From: Shouchella hunanensis
GTDB lineage: Bacteria; Bacillota; Bacilli; Bacillales; Bacillaceae_D
NCBI RefSeq assembly: GCF_028735875.1
Contig: NZ_CP117834.1
Coordinates: 248,001-312,000, forward strand
Reading direction: 5' to 3'
DNA length: 64,000 nt
Shown: one piece after another, positions 46,083 through 55,537 of the stretch
How the letters are laid out: every line of letters starts with the position of its first letter
How positions within the stretch are numbered: the stretch's first letter is position 1
Notes under the pieces: generated by a model
Told to the model about the DNA's origin: nothing
Seen by the model: only the letters and a program-made list of their open reading frames with translations
Databases searched by the model: none
Made by a program: the position numbers and the translations under genes

Positions 46083-47060
46083 TCATTTAGATTCTGCTTT
46101 AACTCGTTTATCAGCTATTTGTCCCATTTTCTTATACTTTTCATATCGTTCCTCTAAAAGCGTCTCTACAGGCTTTGCTTTTAAGTCATTCAAGGCATCA
46201 CGTAACACACGTCTCATGCTAACAGCCTGCTCCTCCATGTTACGTTGCGCGCCGCCTTTAGGTTCTTCAATAATTGAATCGATTACACCAAGCTCATATA
46301 AATCCGGTGCAGTAATTTTCATCGTCTCTGCCGCTCTTTTCGCTTGTGTAGAATCTTTCCATAATAATGCAGCTGCGCCTTCTGGTGAAATAACCGAATA
46401 CGTTGAGTTCTCCAACATATAAATTCGATCAGCAACGCCGAGGGCAAGTGCCCCACCGCTTCCACCTTCTCCTATGACAATGCTAATAGTTGGAACGTTT
46501 AAACCAGCCATCATAAGTAGGTTTCTTGCAATGGCTTCGCTTTGGCCACGCTCTTCTGCCGACTTACCTGGATAAGCGCCTTTAGTGTCAATAAAGCAAA
46601 CAATTGGGCGATTAAATTTTTCTGCTTGCTTCATTAAGCGTAATGCTTTTCGGTAACCTTCTGGATGAGGAGAACCAAAGTAGCGCATAATATTTTCTTT
46701 TGTATCTTTTCCTCGTTGGTGACCAATTACCGTAATAGGCTGATCTTCAAACGTCGCAATTCCAGCAACAATCGCTTTATCATCGCCAAAAAGTCGATCA
46801 CCGTGAAGTTCCAGAAAATCAGAAAACAAAAGAGAAATATAATCAAGGCTCGTTGGCCGTTCATGATCTCGAGCAATTTGCACCCGTTCCCATGGCTGTA
46901 TGTTCGTGTAGACCGATTCCTCTAGTTCTTGTAAACGAACTTCCATTTTATGGATCTCAGAACTTAAATCTAAATCTTTTTCTTTTGCAAATTTGCGAAG
47001 CTCTTCTATCTTATTTCGAAGCTCCAATACAGGTTTTTCAAAATTTCGTTCAGTAGTCAT
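46083..47060 (-). CDS. accA: Acetyl-CoA carboxylase carboxyltransferase subunit alpha
   Basis: With AccD forms the carboxyltransferase that makes malonyl-CoA for fatty acid synthesis. 325 residues with the crotonase-fold motifs [18 protein letters not shown] and [15 protein letters not shown]. It follows accD by 15 bases in one transcription unit and ends at a terminator. Confidence 0.97.
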   Translation of the reverse strand: MTTERNFEKPVLELRNKIEELRKFAKEKDLDLSSEIHKMEVRLQELEESVYTNIQPWERVQIARDHERPTSLDYISLLFSDFLELHGDRLFGDDKAIVAGIATFEDQPITVIGHQRGKDTKENIMRYFGSPHPEGYRKALRLMKQAEKFNRPIVCFIDTKGAYPGKSAEERGQSEAIARNLLMMAGLNVPTISIVIGEGGSGGALALGVADRIYMLENSTYSVISPEGAAALLWKDSTQAKRAAETMKITAPDLYELGVIDSIIEEPKGGAQRNMEEQAVSMRRVLRDALNDLKAKPVETLLEERYEKYKKMGQIADKRVKAESK

Positions 47061-47075
47061 GTTTGCTCCCCCTAC

Positions 47076-47921
47076 CTACTGGTGAATTGCCAACACTGTT
47101 GTCAGCGTATCTTTCATTTCTAGTCGTGGGATAACTCGATCTAATTGCCCATGCTCTAACAGAAATTCCGCAGTCTGGAAGTCTTCCGGAAGTTCCTCTC
47201 GAATCGTTTGTTCAATAATGCGACGACCAGCAAAGCCGACAAGTGCTTTTGGTTCTGCAAAATTGTAATCACCTAACGATGCGAAACTTGCGGAAACACC
47301 ACCTGTAGTCGGATGTGTCATTACTGAAATAAACAAGCCACCGGTGCGATCTAATTTTTCAAGTGCAGCACTTGTCTTCGCCATTTGCATTAAACTAATC
47401 ATCCCCTCTTGCATACGCGCACCGCCAGAAGCAGCCACGATAATTAGAGGATGTTTCGTTTCAATTGCTTTTTCAATTGCTCTTGTCAGCTTTTCACCGA
47501 CCGCTGCCCCCATACTCGCCATTCGGAAATGAGGATCCATAACAGCTAAAACAACTGAATGACCGTTTAATTCACCAACACCTGACACACACGCTTCGTT
47601 TAAGCCTGTTTTCTTACGGTCTGCTTCAAGTTTCTTCTCATAATCAGGAAACGCTAATGGATTTCCACCAATTACATCGGCATCCATTTCCTGAAACGTT
47701 CCTTCGTCTATTAACGCTTCAATTCGTTCCCAAGCGCCCATCCGGTGATGATGTCCACATGTTCGGCACACACTTAAATTCTTTTTAAGGTCTTTAGTGT
47801 ACATAATCGTGCGACATGATGGGCATTTTGTCATTAGCCCTTCAGGTACTTCTATTTTTGCTCGCTCAGATGGAATCGTTGCATATCGTTTCTTTTTCTT
47901 AGAAAACATATCCTTTAACAT
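47076..47921 (-). CDS. accD: Acetyl-CoA carboxylase carboxyltransferase subunit beta
   Basis: The zinc-containing beta subunit. The four-cysteine zinc ribbon CPSC..CRTCG lies near residues 32-58; the crotonase-type core shows [12 protein letters not shown] and [16 protein letters not shown]. 281 residues, about 9 fewer than B. subtilis AccD. First gene of accD-accA. Confidence 0.97.
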   Translation of the reverse strand: MLKDMFSKKKKRYATIPSERAKIEVPEGLMTKCPSCRTIMYTKDLKKNLSVCRTCGHHHRMGAWERIEALIDEGTFQEMDADVIGGNPLAFPDYEKKLEADRKKTGLNEACVSGVGELNGHSVVLAVMDPHFRMASMGAAVGEKLTRAIEKAIETKHPLIIVAASGGARMQEGMISLMQMAKTSAALEKLDRTGGLFISVMTHPTTGGVSASFASLGDYNFAEPKALVGFAGRRIIEQTIREELPEDFQTAEFLLEHGQLDRVIPRLEMKDTLTTVLAIHQ

Positions 47922-47944
47922 GGGATCGCTCCTTGCTATATCCT

Positions 47945-48604
47945 TTAAAAACGGCTGTTTTTCAAGTGATGACTCATCGCTTCCAACGCCTTCTCTACTT
48001 CTCCATGCTTAATCGCTTCGACAACTAGCTCGTGTTCTTTAATCGACTCAGGTGGTCTTCCCTTACGTTCAAGAGATTCTTTAATTGCTTCTTTATTAAA
48101 CGCCACTAACGATTTCCAAATATTATAAAGTAAAACATTCCCACATGCTTTAACGATAGTCTCATGGAACTGGTAATCTGCTTCTACAGGAAAGTCCCCA
48201 TGACTCCATTTCATTTTCGAATGTGAAATAAGCTCGTCTAAGTGGTGTACTTCGTCTTCAGAAATTCGATAGACAGCTAACTTTAACGCTTCTATCTCTA
48301 CAATTCGCCTCGTCTCACTTAAATCCTTCCTTGCTTGGTCGTCTTTTAAGATAAAAGATAAAAGCAGATCCACTAGCCTATAGCTTGAGGGAGCTTTCAT
48401 GAAAGTCCCTTCGCCTCTTTTTGTCTCAATGATGTCAAGAAGCTCTAAGCCTCGTAAAGCTTCACGAATGGATGAGCGACCAACTTGGAGTCGGTCGCTC
48501 AATTCTCTTTCCGATGGTAGCTTGTCGCCACTTTTTAAGTCATCTTGCTGAATCATCTCGCTAAGGGCACGAATAATTTCAATGTAGCGTTTGTCCGTAG
48601 CCAT
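47945..48604 (-). CDS. GntR/FadR family transcriptional regulator
   Basis: A 219-residue one-component repressor or activator: N-terminal winged HTH ([29 protein letters not shown], about residues 29-57) and a C-terminal FCD ligand-binding domain whose metal/ligand histidines are seen in [14 protein letters not shown] and MSHHL. It lies between the malic enzyme and accD genes, nine bases after the former, in one direction. FadR-like regulators often sense a carboxylic acid; the ligand here is unknown. Confidence 0.87.
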   Translation of the reverse strand: MATDKRYIEIIRALSEMIQQDDLKSGDKLPSERELSDRLQVGRSSIREALRGLELLDIIETKRGEGTFMKAPSSYRLVDLLLSFILKDDQARKDLSETRRIVEIEALKLAVYRISEDEVHHLDELISHSKMKWSHGDFPVEADYQFHETIVKACGNVLLYNIWKSLVAFNKEAIKESLERKGRPPESIKEHELVVEAIKHGEVEKALEAMSHHLKNSRF

Positions 48605-48613
48605 AGCGCCTCC

Positions 48614-49846
48614 TTAGTCGATGATCGTTAATTGTCTCGTTTTCTCCGCAACCTCTTCAGGGTCCACCTTTACTCTTGAAACCCCTGTTTCCATTGCTTT
48701 TTTCGCTACTGCCGCTGCAACAGCTGGAGCAACACGTGGATCAAACGGTGCAGGAATGACGTAATCTGCCGTTAAATCTTTCTCGTCCACTAAGTTAGCA
48801 ATGGCATAAACGGCTGCAACTTTCATTTCTTCATTTATATGCGTAGCTCGTACATCTAATGCTCCTCTGAAAATACCAGGGAAAGCAAGTACGTTGTTTA
48901 CTTGGTTAGGAAAATCTGAACGACCTGTTCCGATTACAGATGCACCTGCTGCTTTTGCATCCTCAGGCATAATTTCAGGAATTGGATTGGCCATAGCAAA
49001 GATAATGGGATCAACGTTCATGCTTTCAACCATTTCTTTTGTAACGGCTCCAGCAACAGACACACCAATAAAGACATCGGCGCCTTTCATAACGTCTGCC
49101 AGTTGACCTTCTTGTCTATTAGGGTTTGTACGCTTTGCAACTTGTTCTTTAACAGCGTTCATTCCATAAGGACGACCTTCATAAATGGCGCCCTTCGTGT
49201 CGCACATAACGATATCACGAACACCCATCCGCAACATTAATTTAATTATCGCAATACCAGCAGCACCGGCACCATTTGCCACTACTTTAATTTCTGATAG
49301 CTTTTTGCCGCTTAGTTTAAGTGCGTTGATTAAACCAGCTAATGTAACAATAGCTGTCCCGTGCTGGTCATCGTGGAAAATAGGAATATTTGTTTCTTTC
49401 TTTAAACGTTCTTCTATAACAAAACAGTCTGGAGCAGCTATATCTTCTAAATTCACTCCACCAAACGTAGGCTCAAGCATTTTAACGGTATTAACAATTT
49501 CATCCACGTCGTTCGAACGGAGACAAATTGGAAACGCGTCTACTCCAGCAAACGATTTAAATAAAACTGCTTTACCTTCCATAACAGGTAAGGATGCTTC
49601 TGGACCAATATTCCCTAGCCCAAGCACAGCAGTCCCGTTACTAACAACCGCAACCATATTGCCTTTCATCGTATATTCATAAACCGATTCAACATCTTCA
49701 AAGATTTCTTTACATGGCTCCGCTACTCCTGGTGAATAAGCTAAGCTTAAATCCCTTGCATCTTTAACGGGCACTTTCGCTTTTGACTCTAGTTTTCCTT
49801 GATTAACACGATGCATGTGAAGCGCTTCTTCTCTCGTAGTAGACAC
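48614..49846 (-). CDS. NAD(P)-dependent malic enzyme (YtsJ-like)
   Basis: Decarboxylates malate to pyruvate with reduction of NAD(P). 410 residues with SLAYSPGVAEPC, the substrate region NIGPEASLPVMEGKAVLFK, the metal segment FHDDQHGTAIVTLAG and the dinucleotide site GAGAAGIAIIK. The start is GTG giving MSTTREEAL with GGAGAG upstream; the frame continues upstream to 49972 without a ribosome site. Same length as YtsJ. Next to a GntR regulator and upstream of accD. Confidence 0.94.
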   Translation of the reverse strand: MSTTREEALHMHRVNQGKLESKAKVPVKDARDLSLAYSPGVAEPCKEIFEDVESVYEYTMKGNMVAVVSNGTAVLGLGNIGPEASLPVMEGKAVLFKSFAGVDAFPICLRSNDVDEIVNTVKMLEPTFGGVNLEDIAAPDCFVIEERLKKETNIPIFHDDQHGTAIVTLAGLINALKLSGKKLSEIKVVANGAGAAGIAIIKLMLRMGVRDIVMCDTKGAIYEGRPYGMNAVKEQVAKRTNPNRQEGQLADVMKGADVFIGVSVAGAVTKEMVESMNVDPIIFAMANPIPEIMPEDAKAAGASVIGTGRSDFPNQVNNVLAFPGIFRGALDVRATHINEEMKVAAVYAIANLVDEKDLTADYVIPAPFDPRVAPAVAAAVAKKAMETGVSRVKVDPEEVAEKTRQLTIID

Positions 49847-49952
49847 AATTCTCTCTCCTTTATATAAAACCTGACTGGTCAGACCACCTATTGTTCGCCT
49901 TCTATTATAAACACGTTCGTTCCATCTGCCAATAGGTTGATGGAAACTTCTT

Positions 49953-52900
49953 TTATTCTTGCTCATCCTCACGTTCTTCTATGCGGACGTTATCTTCACC
50001 AAATAACCGTTTTAAAAGCTGGATCGTTCGCTTTGACGGCTGCACAGCATATTTATCTGGAAGCTTTATTTTGGTATGATTTTTTTTTCGATATAGGATG
50101 ACAGGTGCTGTCCCCCTATCTTGGCTTAAGATGTATTTTAAATCACTTAATTTCGTCGGCACATCTTGCTCTTTTTCAATATAAACGTGTAGAAATTGTT
50201 TACTTTCAGTTGACGGCAGTTGATTCAGATCAATCGCTTTTTGAACAATGAACTGTTTTTTTCCTTCTCTTTCCTCTACAATTCCATGTAAAAGCACGAG
50301 GCTTCCCTCAGTTAAGACCGTTTCCACATCTTTCCACACAGTAGGAAAAACTACACACTCACATTCTTCCGTCTCGTCACTTCCAATAAAAAAAGCCATT
50401 GCTTTCCCTTTTTTTGTTGTAATTTTTTTTAGTGCTTTCACTAACACCCCTACTCGAATACCTTTTCTTGAAGGTTCCGCTTGGATAAGTGTCGTGCGGT
50501 GAAAAGGCGCGAGACGCTCCTTTTCATTTTCAATTGGATGACCAGAGAAGTAAAACCCAAGCACTTCTCTCTCCCACCCGATTTCTTCCATCTTTGTTGA
50601 TGGTTCAATATCTATATAGGCAGGTGTAACTGGATTAATCGTAAACAAACTACCTGCTGACTGCTTAAAATCATCAATTTGTTTAGCAAATGCAATTGCT
50701 TTATCTACGTTTGCCAATAAAACCGCTCGTGAATATCCCCAATGATCACATGCACCGGCTTTAATTAATGCAGTTAGAACTGGTTGCGTGATGGTTGAAG
50801 AATACACCTTTGCAACAAAGGTAAAGAAATCTTGGAACGGTGTCGTTCTTGCTTCTTTAATTTGATCTACGATGCGCCGATTTACGGTTGTAATTGGAAG
50901 TAGCCCAAAGCGAATGCACGCTTTTTCCACAGTAAATAAAGCATGACTATCTTGAATAGATGGTGGAAGCACCTCAACGCCTGCTTTTCTAGCTTCATAA
51001 ATATAGTTGTAAAGCTTCTGATGATCTTGCCAATTGGCTGAACAGAGTGCCGCAAAAAACGCTTCTTGGTAGTGCACACGCAAATAAGCCAGCCAATAAC
51101 TGATCATACTGTAAGCCGTTGCGTGAGACTTTGGAAATCCGTAATTCGAAAATTTTTCAATTAATGTAAATAACGTCTCTGCTTCCTCTTTCGTATAACC
51201 TCGTGCTATCGACCGCTCGACAAAAGAATCCTTATTCATTAACTCTCGCTGTTTTTTACTGATGGCTCGTCGAAATATGTCTGCCTCAGCAAGACTATAT
51301 CCAGCACTAATTTGTATCAATTGAATAATTTGTTCCTGGTAGACGATGACACCGAAAGTTGGTTGTAGAATGCGGTTAATCTCCACATGGTGAGAAAATG
51401 TTTTTTTCTGCTCATGTTTGCTTTGAATATAGTCTTTAATAAATGTCATTGGACCTGGTCGATACAACGAAGTCGTTGCGACAATATCATTAAAACTGGA
51501 CGGCTTTAACTGCTTTAACACACGTCTCATTCCGTCTGATTCTAATTGGAAAATACCCGTTGATTCTCCTTGTTGTAATAAGCGAAACGTCTTCTCATCA
51601 TCGAATGGAATATCGCGCAAATTGAGTTTCTGATTTGTTGCTCCTTCAATTAAACGGAGCATCTGTTCAAGCAATGTCAAATTCTTCAAGCCAAGAAAAT
51701 CAAATTTTACGTACCCGAGCGCATCAAGACTATCCATATCCGCTTGTGTAATGACCCGTTCATCGCTTCCATACTGAAGAGCTACTTTTTCTTTAAGGGG
51801 ACGATCGCTAATAATCACTCCAGCAGCATGAGTTGATTCATGTCTGAGCATGCCTTCTAATTGCTTTGCAAAGAAAAGAAGTGTATCAAGCTCAGTTGAT
51901 TGAAACGATGAAAATAGCCCTTGCTGTTCAGCCTCTTCCAATGTGAGCGCTGAATTCATCGCCTTTGCAACACGATCAACGAAGCCACTGTTCAGTCCAA
52001 ACGCTTTTCCTGCATCTCGAATGGACGCTTTTCCTGCAAACGTACCGAACGTCAACACTTGCGCGACGTGATCGTTTCCAAACCGTTCTCGAACGTATTG
52101 AATCACATCGTCTCGACGGTAATCAGGAAAATCAATATCAATATCTGGTAGCGAAATTCGCTCTGGATTTAAAAAACGTTCAAAGAGCAGACCATGCTTA
52201 AGAGGATCAACATCTGTAATACGCAATGCATAAGCAACAATAGAGCTAGCAGAGGAACCCCTTCCTGGCCCTGTAAGAATATTAGAGCGATGAGCATAAT
52301 TCATAAAATCAGCCACAATTAAGAAGTACGAAGCAAAACCAAGCTGTTTAATTACGTTTAGTTCTTTTTCCAATCGCTCCATTGCTTCTTCCGAAGGGTT
52401 GGACTGGTACCGTTGCTGAAATCCTTTCATTGCTTTTTCCTGCAGTTGTTCATGTGCCTCTTTTTCTTCTAAACCGTCAAAGCGTGGGATAGTCGGCTTT
52501 TGAAAAAGAGTAAACGTCTCTATCTTGTCAGCCAACGCATCCGTCTCCTGCAGAAGTGCTTCTGAGAACCGTTTCTTCCGTTCTGTTAACGACAATAAGT
52601 ACGCGTTTTCCGATTCTTCTTCTAGCACTACATGATCCACCGTTGTTCCTGCGCCAATTGCAGTGAGCAAACGATAGAAATCGTAGTTTTCCTCTTTCAA
52701 AAATCGAATAGGCGGTGCTGCCACGCATACAATACCATGCGCTTCCGCAAATTCGATAAGTGTATAATCACTTGCACCATGAATTTCTAATCTTCCTTCA
52801 CTATGTGAAGTAAGTGCTAACCACCTTTTGTGCCAGTCCTTCGCTTGAGTAAATGACTGACGCGACAATAAAACAATACACGCCGTTGTATGTTGCTGAA

Positions 52901-53240
52901 AAACTTCATATGAAATTCCGTTCTCCTTGCTCATCCGCATCGCTGAGCTTAGTTCAACTAGTTGTTGATAACCTTGCTTATTTTTAGCAAGCAAGCGTAC
53001 GGTAAGTCGAACGTCTTTAACAAGGACTGTGCATTCTAGCCCGACCAATGGTTTCATATCAACTTTCTCACACTCTTTTAAGAAATCGTACACGCCACTT
53101 AATGTATGCTTGTCTGTTAATGCAAGGTTTTTATATCCTAATTGCTTAGCTTGCTGTACATAGGCTTTTATCGTTAAGCCGGACTGAAGTAGACTATGCT
53201 CACTATAAATATTTGAAAGCAAGGTGCTCAACACCATCAC
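49953..53240 (-). CDS. dnaE: DNA polymerase III subunit alpha, DnaE-type
   Basis: The second replicative polymerase of low-GC Gram-positives, used to extend primers before hand-off to PolC. About 1095 residues. Polymerase core motifs include GPGRGSSASSIVAYALRITDVDPL and PDIDIDFPDYRRDDVIQYV; later come the fingers, beta-binding and OB domains. The N-terminal PHP domain is degenerate: the usual HLHxHSxxS reads LLSNIYSEHS, so it cannot bind metal in the usual way. The ATG at 53237 follows AGGAGAG. No 3'-5' exonuclease domain, as expected. Confidence 0.95.
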   Translation of the reverse strand: MMVLSTLLSNIYSEHSLLQSGLTIKAYVQQAKQLGYKNLALTDKHTLSGVYDFLKECEKVDMKPLVGLECTVLVKDVRLTVRLLAKNKQGYQQLVELSSAMRMSKENGISYEVFQQHTTACIVLLSRQSFTQAKDWHKRWLALTSHSEGRLEIHGASDYTLIEFAEAHGIVCVAAPPIRFLKEENYDFYRLLTAIGAGTTVDHVVLEEESENAYLLSLTERKKRFSEALLQETDALADKIETFTLFQKPTIPRFDGLEEKEAHEQLQEKAMKGFQQRYQSNPSEEAMERLEKELNVIKQLGFASYFLIVADFMNYAHRSNILTGPGRGSSASSIVAYALRITDVDPLKHGLLFERFLNPERISLPDIDIDFPDYRRDDVIQYVRERFGNDHVAQVLTFGTFAGKASIRDAGKAFGLNSGFVDRVAKAMNSALTLEEAEQQGLFSSFQSTELDTLLFFAKQLEGMLRHESTHAAGVIISDRPLKEKVALQYGSDERVITQADMDSLDALGYVKFDFLGLKNLTLLEQMLRLIEGATNQKLNLRDIPFDDEKTFRLLQQGESTGIFQLESDGMRRVLKQLKPSSFNDIVATTSLYRPGPMTFIKDYIQSKHEQKKTFSHHVEINRILQPTFGVIVYQEQIIQLIQISAGYSLAEADIFRRAISKKQRELMNKDSFVERSIARGYTKEEAETLFTLIEKFSNYGFPKSHATAYSMISYWLAYLRVHYQEAFFAALCSANWQDHQKLYNYIYEARKAGVEVLPPSIQDSHALFTVEKACIRFGLLPITTVNRRIVDQIKEARTTPFQDFFTFVAKVYSSTITQPVLTALIKAGACDHWGYSRAVLLANVDKAIAFAKQIDDFKQSAGSLFTINPVTPAYIDIEPSTKMEEIGWEREVLGFYFSGHPIENEKERLAPFHRTTLIQAEPSRKGIRVGVLVKALKKITTKKGKAMAFFIGSDETEECECVVFPTVWKDVETVLTEGSLVLLHGIVEEREGKKQFIVQKAIDLNQLPSTESKQFLHVYIEKEQDVPTKLSDLKYILSQDRGTAPVILYRKKNHTKIKLPDKYAVQPSKRTIQLLKRLFGEDNVRIEEREDEQE

Positions 53241-53342
53241 TCTCCTTTACCTTCTACTATCGAATCTCCGTTATTTGTTGTCATAAACGTAATGGTTTGT
53301 CCTTATATATAATTAATACGTAGAAACGAGGTGGTGAAATCA

Positions 53343-53678
53343 ATGCTTTTAACAAAAGAAATGCTTGCCCATTTAGTAATGAACTTCTTCATCGCTTTCG
53401 GCGTCATGATTGGTGGTGCATTAATTGGCGGTATAGGTGCCTTTCTAATCGGAAAACCCGTCCTTAGTGAAATTTTCAGCTTATCGAACAGCTTAAAAAT
53501 CTGGGCAATTGTCGCAGCCATTGGTGGTTCTTTTGATGCGATTACGAAAATAGAAAGCGGCTTATTTAGCGGTGTACATGAAGATATTTATCGAACGCTT
53601 GCCATGCTGCTCGTTGCTTTTTGCGGTGCACAATCTGGCTCTATCTTGTTAAGGTGGATTGTAGGTGATCCAGTCTAA
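53343..53678 (+). CDS. ytrH: Sporulation protein YtrH
   Basis: A 111-residue membrane protein with three hydrophobic segments (about 8-30, 45-70 with WAIVAAIGGSFDAITKIESG, and 80-105). YtrH and YtrI are mother-cell sporulation proteins in B. subtilis. The start is the ATG eight bases after GAGGTGG; an upstream in-frame GTG lies inside the ribosome site. Its stop overlaps the ytrI start (TAATG). A poor sigma-E-like promoter may lie upstream. Confidence 0.85.
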   Translation: MLLTKEMLAHLVMNFFIAFGVMIGGALIGGIGAFLIGKPVLSEIFSLSNSLKIWAIVAAIGGSFDAITKIESGLFSGVHEDIYRTLAMLLVAFCGAQSGSILLRWIVGDPV

Positions 53679-54196
53679 TGTTTATTCCCAATTACTCGAA
53701 GCACCGAGGCTGGCTGCGTTTTTTCGCTGGCATCATGATAGGCGCCTTAATCGGCTGGTCTTTTTTCATTGCCGAATACGGACAAAAGCACGACCGCCTT
53801 CATGGAGAAATTGGAAAAAAAGACATCATTATTGAAGAATTACAAGCAAAGAACGCACAATTCATTCATGATTTATCATTACAAAATGAAGAAAATGCCC
53901 GACAGCTTCTGGTGCAAACCGTGTCTGTCACCATTTTAAATGCTGAACGCTACCATTTGAGCCAACTAAACGTATATGAACTAAGGCAGCAAATTTTAAA
54001 AGAGCTACAGCACCTTCAAGGGACAAGTATTGAAACCATTGCTAGTTTAACCGAAGTCATGGAAAGCGCCGTCGAGAATAAAGTCTACAAAATTAATGAT
54101 AACCACTATACTGTAAAAATTACGAGAACGTACGCTTTACCAGACTTTCGTATTGATGTTGAAATCATTCATGAAGAACAAGCGAGCACCCCTTAA
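53678..54196 (+). CDS. ytrI: Sporulation membrane protein YtrI
   Basis: A 172-residue protein with one membrane helix (about residues 12-32), a coiled-coil (KKDIIIEELQAKNAQFIHDLSLQNEEN, about 46-72) and a C-terminal globular domain. It is expressed with ytrH and needed for efficient sporulation in B. subtilis. Translation is coupled to ytrH by a shared base. Confidence 0.83.
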   Translation: MFIPNYSKHRGWLRFFAGIMIGALIGWSFFIAEYGQKHDRLHGEIGKKDIIIEELQAKNAQFIHDLSLQNEENARQLLVQTVSVTILNAERYHLSQLNVYELRQQILKELQHLQGTSIETIASLTEVMESAVENKVYKINDNHYTVKITRTYALPDFRIDVEIIHEEQASTP

Positions 54197-54208
54197 ATCT
54201 TTCAATGC

Positions 54209-55138
54209 TTAAACATGCACTGCTTGTCTTAGCTTCCGAATGATTTCTTCCACTTCCTTCCAAGAATACGCAGTTGCTCCAGCGGCTACAGGATGACCAC
54301 CACCATGGTGTTCTTTAGCAATCCCATTAATGACAATGGCCTTCGATCTTAGTCTTACGCGGATACGATCTTCCTCTTCTACAAAAAAGACCCAAATTTG
54401 AATATCTTCTACACCAGAGAAGCAATTTACAAGCAAAGAAGATTCGTTAGATGTAACATCAAATGATTGTAACGTCGCTTTTGGAAGCTTCATTACCCCA
54501 ACACGCCCATCAAACAACTCAAAATTTTGCAGAATATATCCCTCTAAGCGGACAAGCGGTAATTCTCGCTTGTAGAGTTGATTAAATAATTTCTGAGTAT
54601 CCACTCCTTGATCAAGCAATAAAGCAGTTCTTCTTAACGTCTCTCCTGTTGTATTGCGGAATCGAAAACGACCTGTGTCTCCGACAATTCCTGAATAAAG
54701 TAAAAATGATGCTTCTTCAGTCAGAGTTAACACAGACGAATGCTCTTGTAGCGCAACAATTAATTCCGACGTTGAACTTACCGTGGTATCCACAAGCACA
54801 ATGTCTCCATAAGGCTCTTCATTCGGATGATGATCTAGCTTAATTAGCACTTTCCCATCATTGAAACGATCGTCGCTTATCCTGTCTGTGTTTGCTGTAT
54901 CACAAACAATCACCAATGCACCCTCATACACGTCGTCATCAATTGTATCCATTCTTCCTAAGAACATAAGAGATGGTTCTTCCTCGCCTACAGCATAGAC
55001 ATGTTTATTCGGAAAGCTTTGTTTAATCATAGCCTTTAAGCCAAGTTGTGACCCTAACGCATCAGGGTCTGGTCGCACGTGACGATGAATAATGATCGTT
55101 TCAAATTGTTCGATTTTCTCAATAATATGGTTAAACAT
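54209..55138 (-). CDS. nrnA: Bifunctional oligoribonuclease/pAp phosphatase NrnA
   Basis: Degrades nanoRNA and dephosphorylates pAp. 309 residues of the DHH-DHHA1 family: the metal motifs HRHVRPDPDALGSQ, CDTANTDRI and DHHPNEEPYG, and the C-terminal substrate loop GGGHPVAAGA. Convergent with ytrI; no terminator is seen between them. Same place as ytqI in B. subtilis. Confidence 0.95.
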   Translation of the reverse strand: MFNHIIEKIEQFETIIIHRHVRPDPDALGSQLGLKAMIKQSFPNKHVYAVGEEEPSLMFLGRMDTIDDDVYEGALVIVCDTANTDRISDDRFNDGKVLIKLDHHPNEEPYGDIVLVDTTVSSTSELIVALQEHSSVLTLTEEASFLLYSGIVGDTGRFRFRNTTGETLRRTALLLDQGVDTQKLFNQLYKRELPLVRLEGYILQNFELFDGRVGVMKLPKATLQSFDVTSNESSLLVNCFSGVEDIQIWVFFVEEEDRIRVRLRSKAIVINGIAKEHHGGGHPVAAGATAYSWKEVEEIIRKLRQAVHV

Positions 55139-55222
55139 TCTATGACCTCTTTCAATCAGAACTAGTCTTTTCTATTTTTACGCTGTACAATAAACACAGC
55201 TTGTCTATATAGGAGGACCTGT

Positions 55223-55510
55223 ATGTTGAATCAAATTCTTATTATTGTAGCCATTGCTGCTTTTCTTTTATATCTTTTTAGTCGAATTAAAGCGATTCGT
55301 TTAAAAGATTCTTTAGAAAAGAAGATTTTAGAATCTCGAGCGCAACTGGCCTTAGGTGCGACATTAATCGCTATTAGTGTTATTTTACTACTCTTGTCAA
55401 ACTTCACTGCCATTCAAATAGTAATTGGCGGGATCTTTTTACTGTTTGGTATTGCCAACGCTACTCACGGGGCACGCGCCCATAAACATTATACAGCTCA
55501 ACTTGACTAA
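55223..55510 (+). CDS. ytpI: YtpI family membrane protein
   Basis: A 95-residue protein with three hydrophobic segments and a basic end (HGARAHKHYTAQLD). It matches YtpI in size, topology and neighbourhood (between nrnA and ytoI). Function unknown. Start ATG follows AGGAGGACCTGT. Its terminator is shared with the convergent ytoI. Confidence 0.8.
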   Translation: MLNQILIIVAIAAFLLYLFSRIKAIRLKDSLEKKILESRAQLALGATLIAISVILLLLSNFTAIQIVIGGIFLLFGIANATHGARAHKHYTAQLD

Positions 55511-55537
55511 ACTTCCCTAGGCTACTAGGGAAGTTCT
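55511..55537. terminator. Hairpin between ytpI and ytoI
   Basis: AACTTCCCTA-ggc-TACTAGGGAAGTT then CTTT; a ten-bp stem located between convergent genes. Confidence 0.75.

Noticed and set aside
49185-49682. 165-codon plus-strand frame opposite the malic enzyme gene
   Set aside because: Antisense shadow of a strongly conserved enzyme; no ribosome site.
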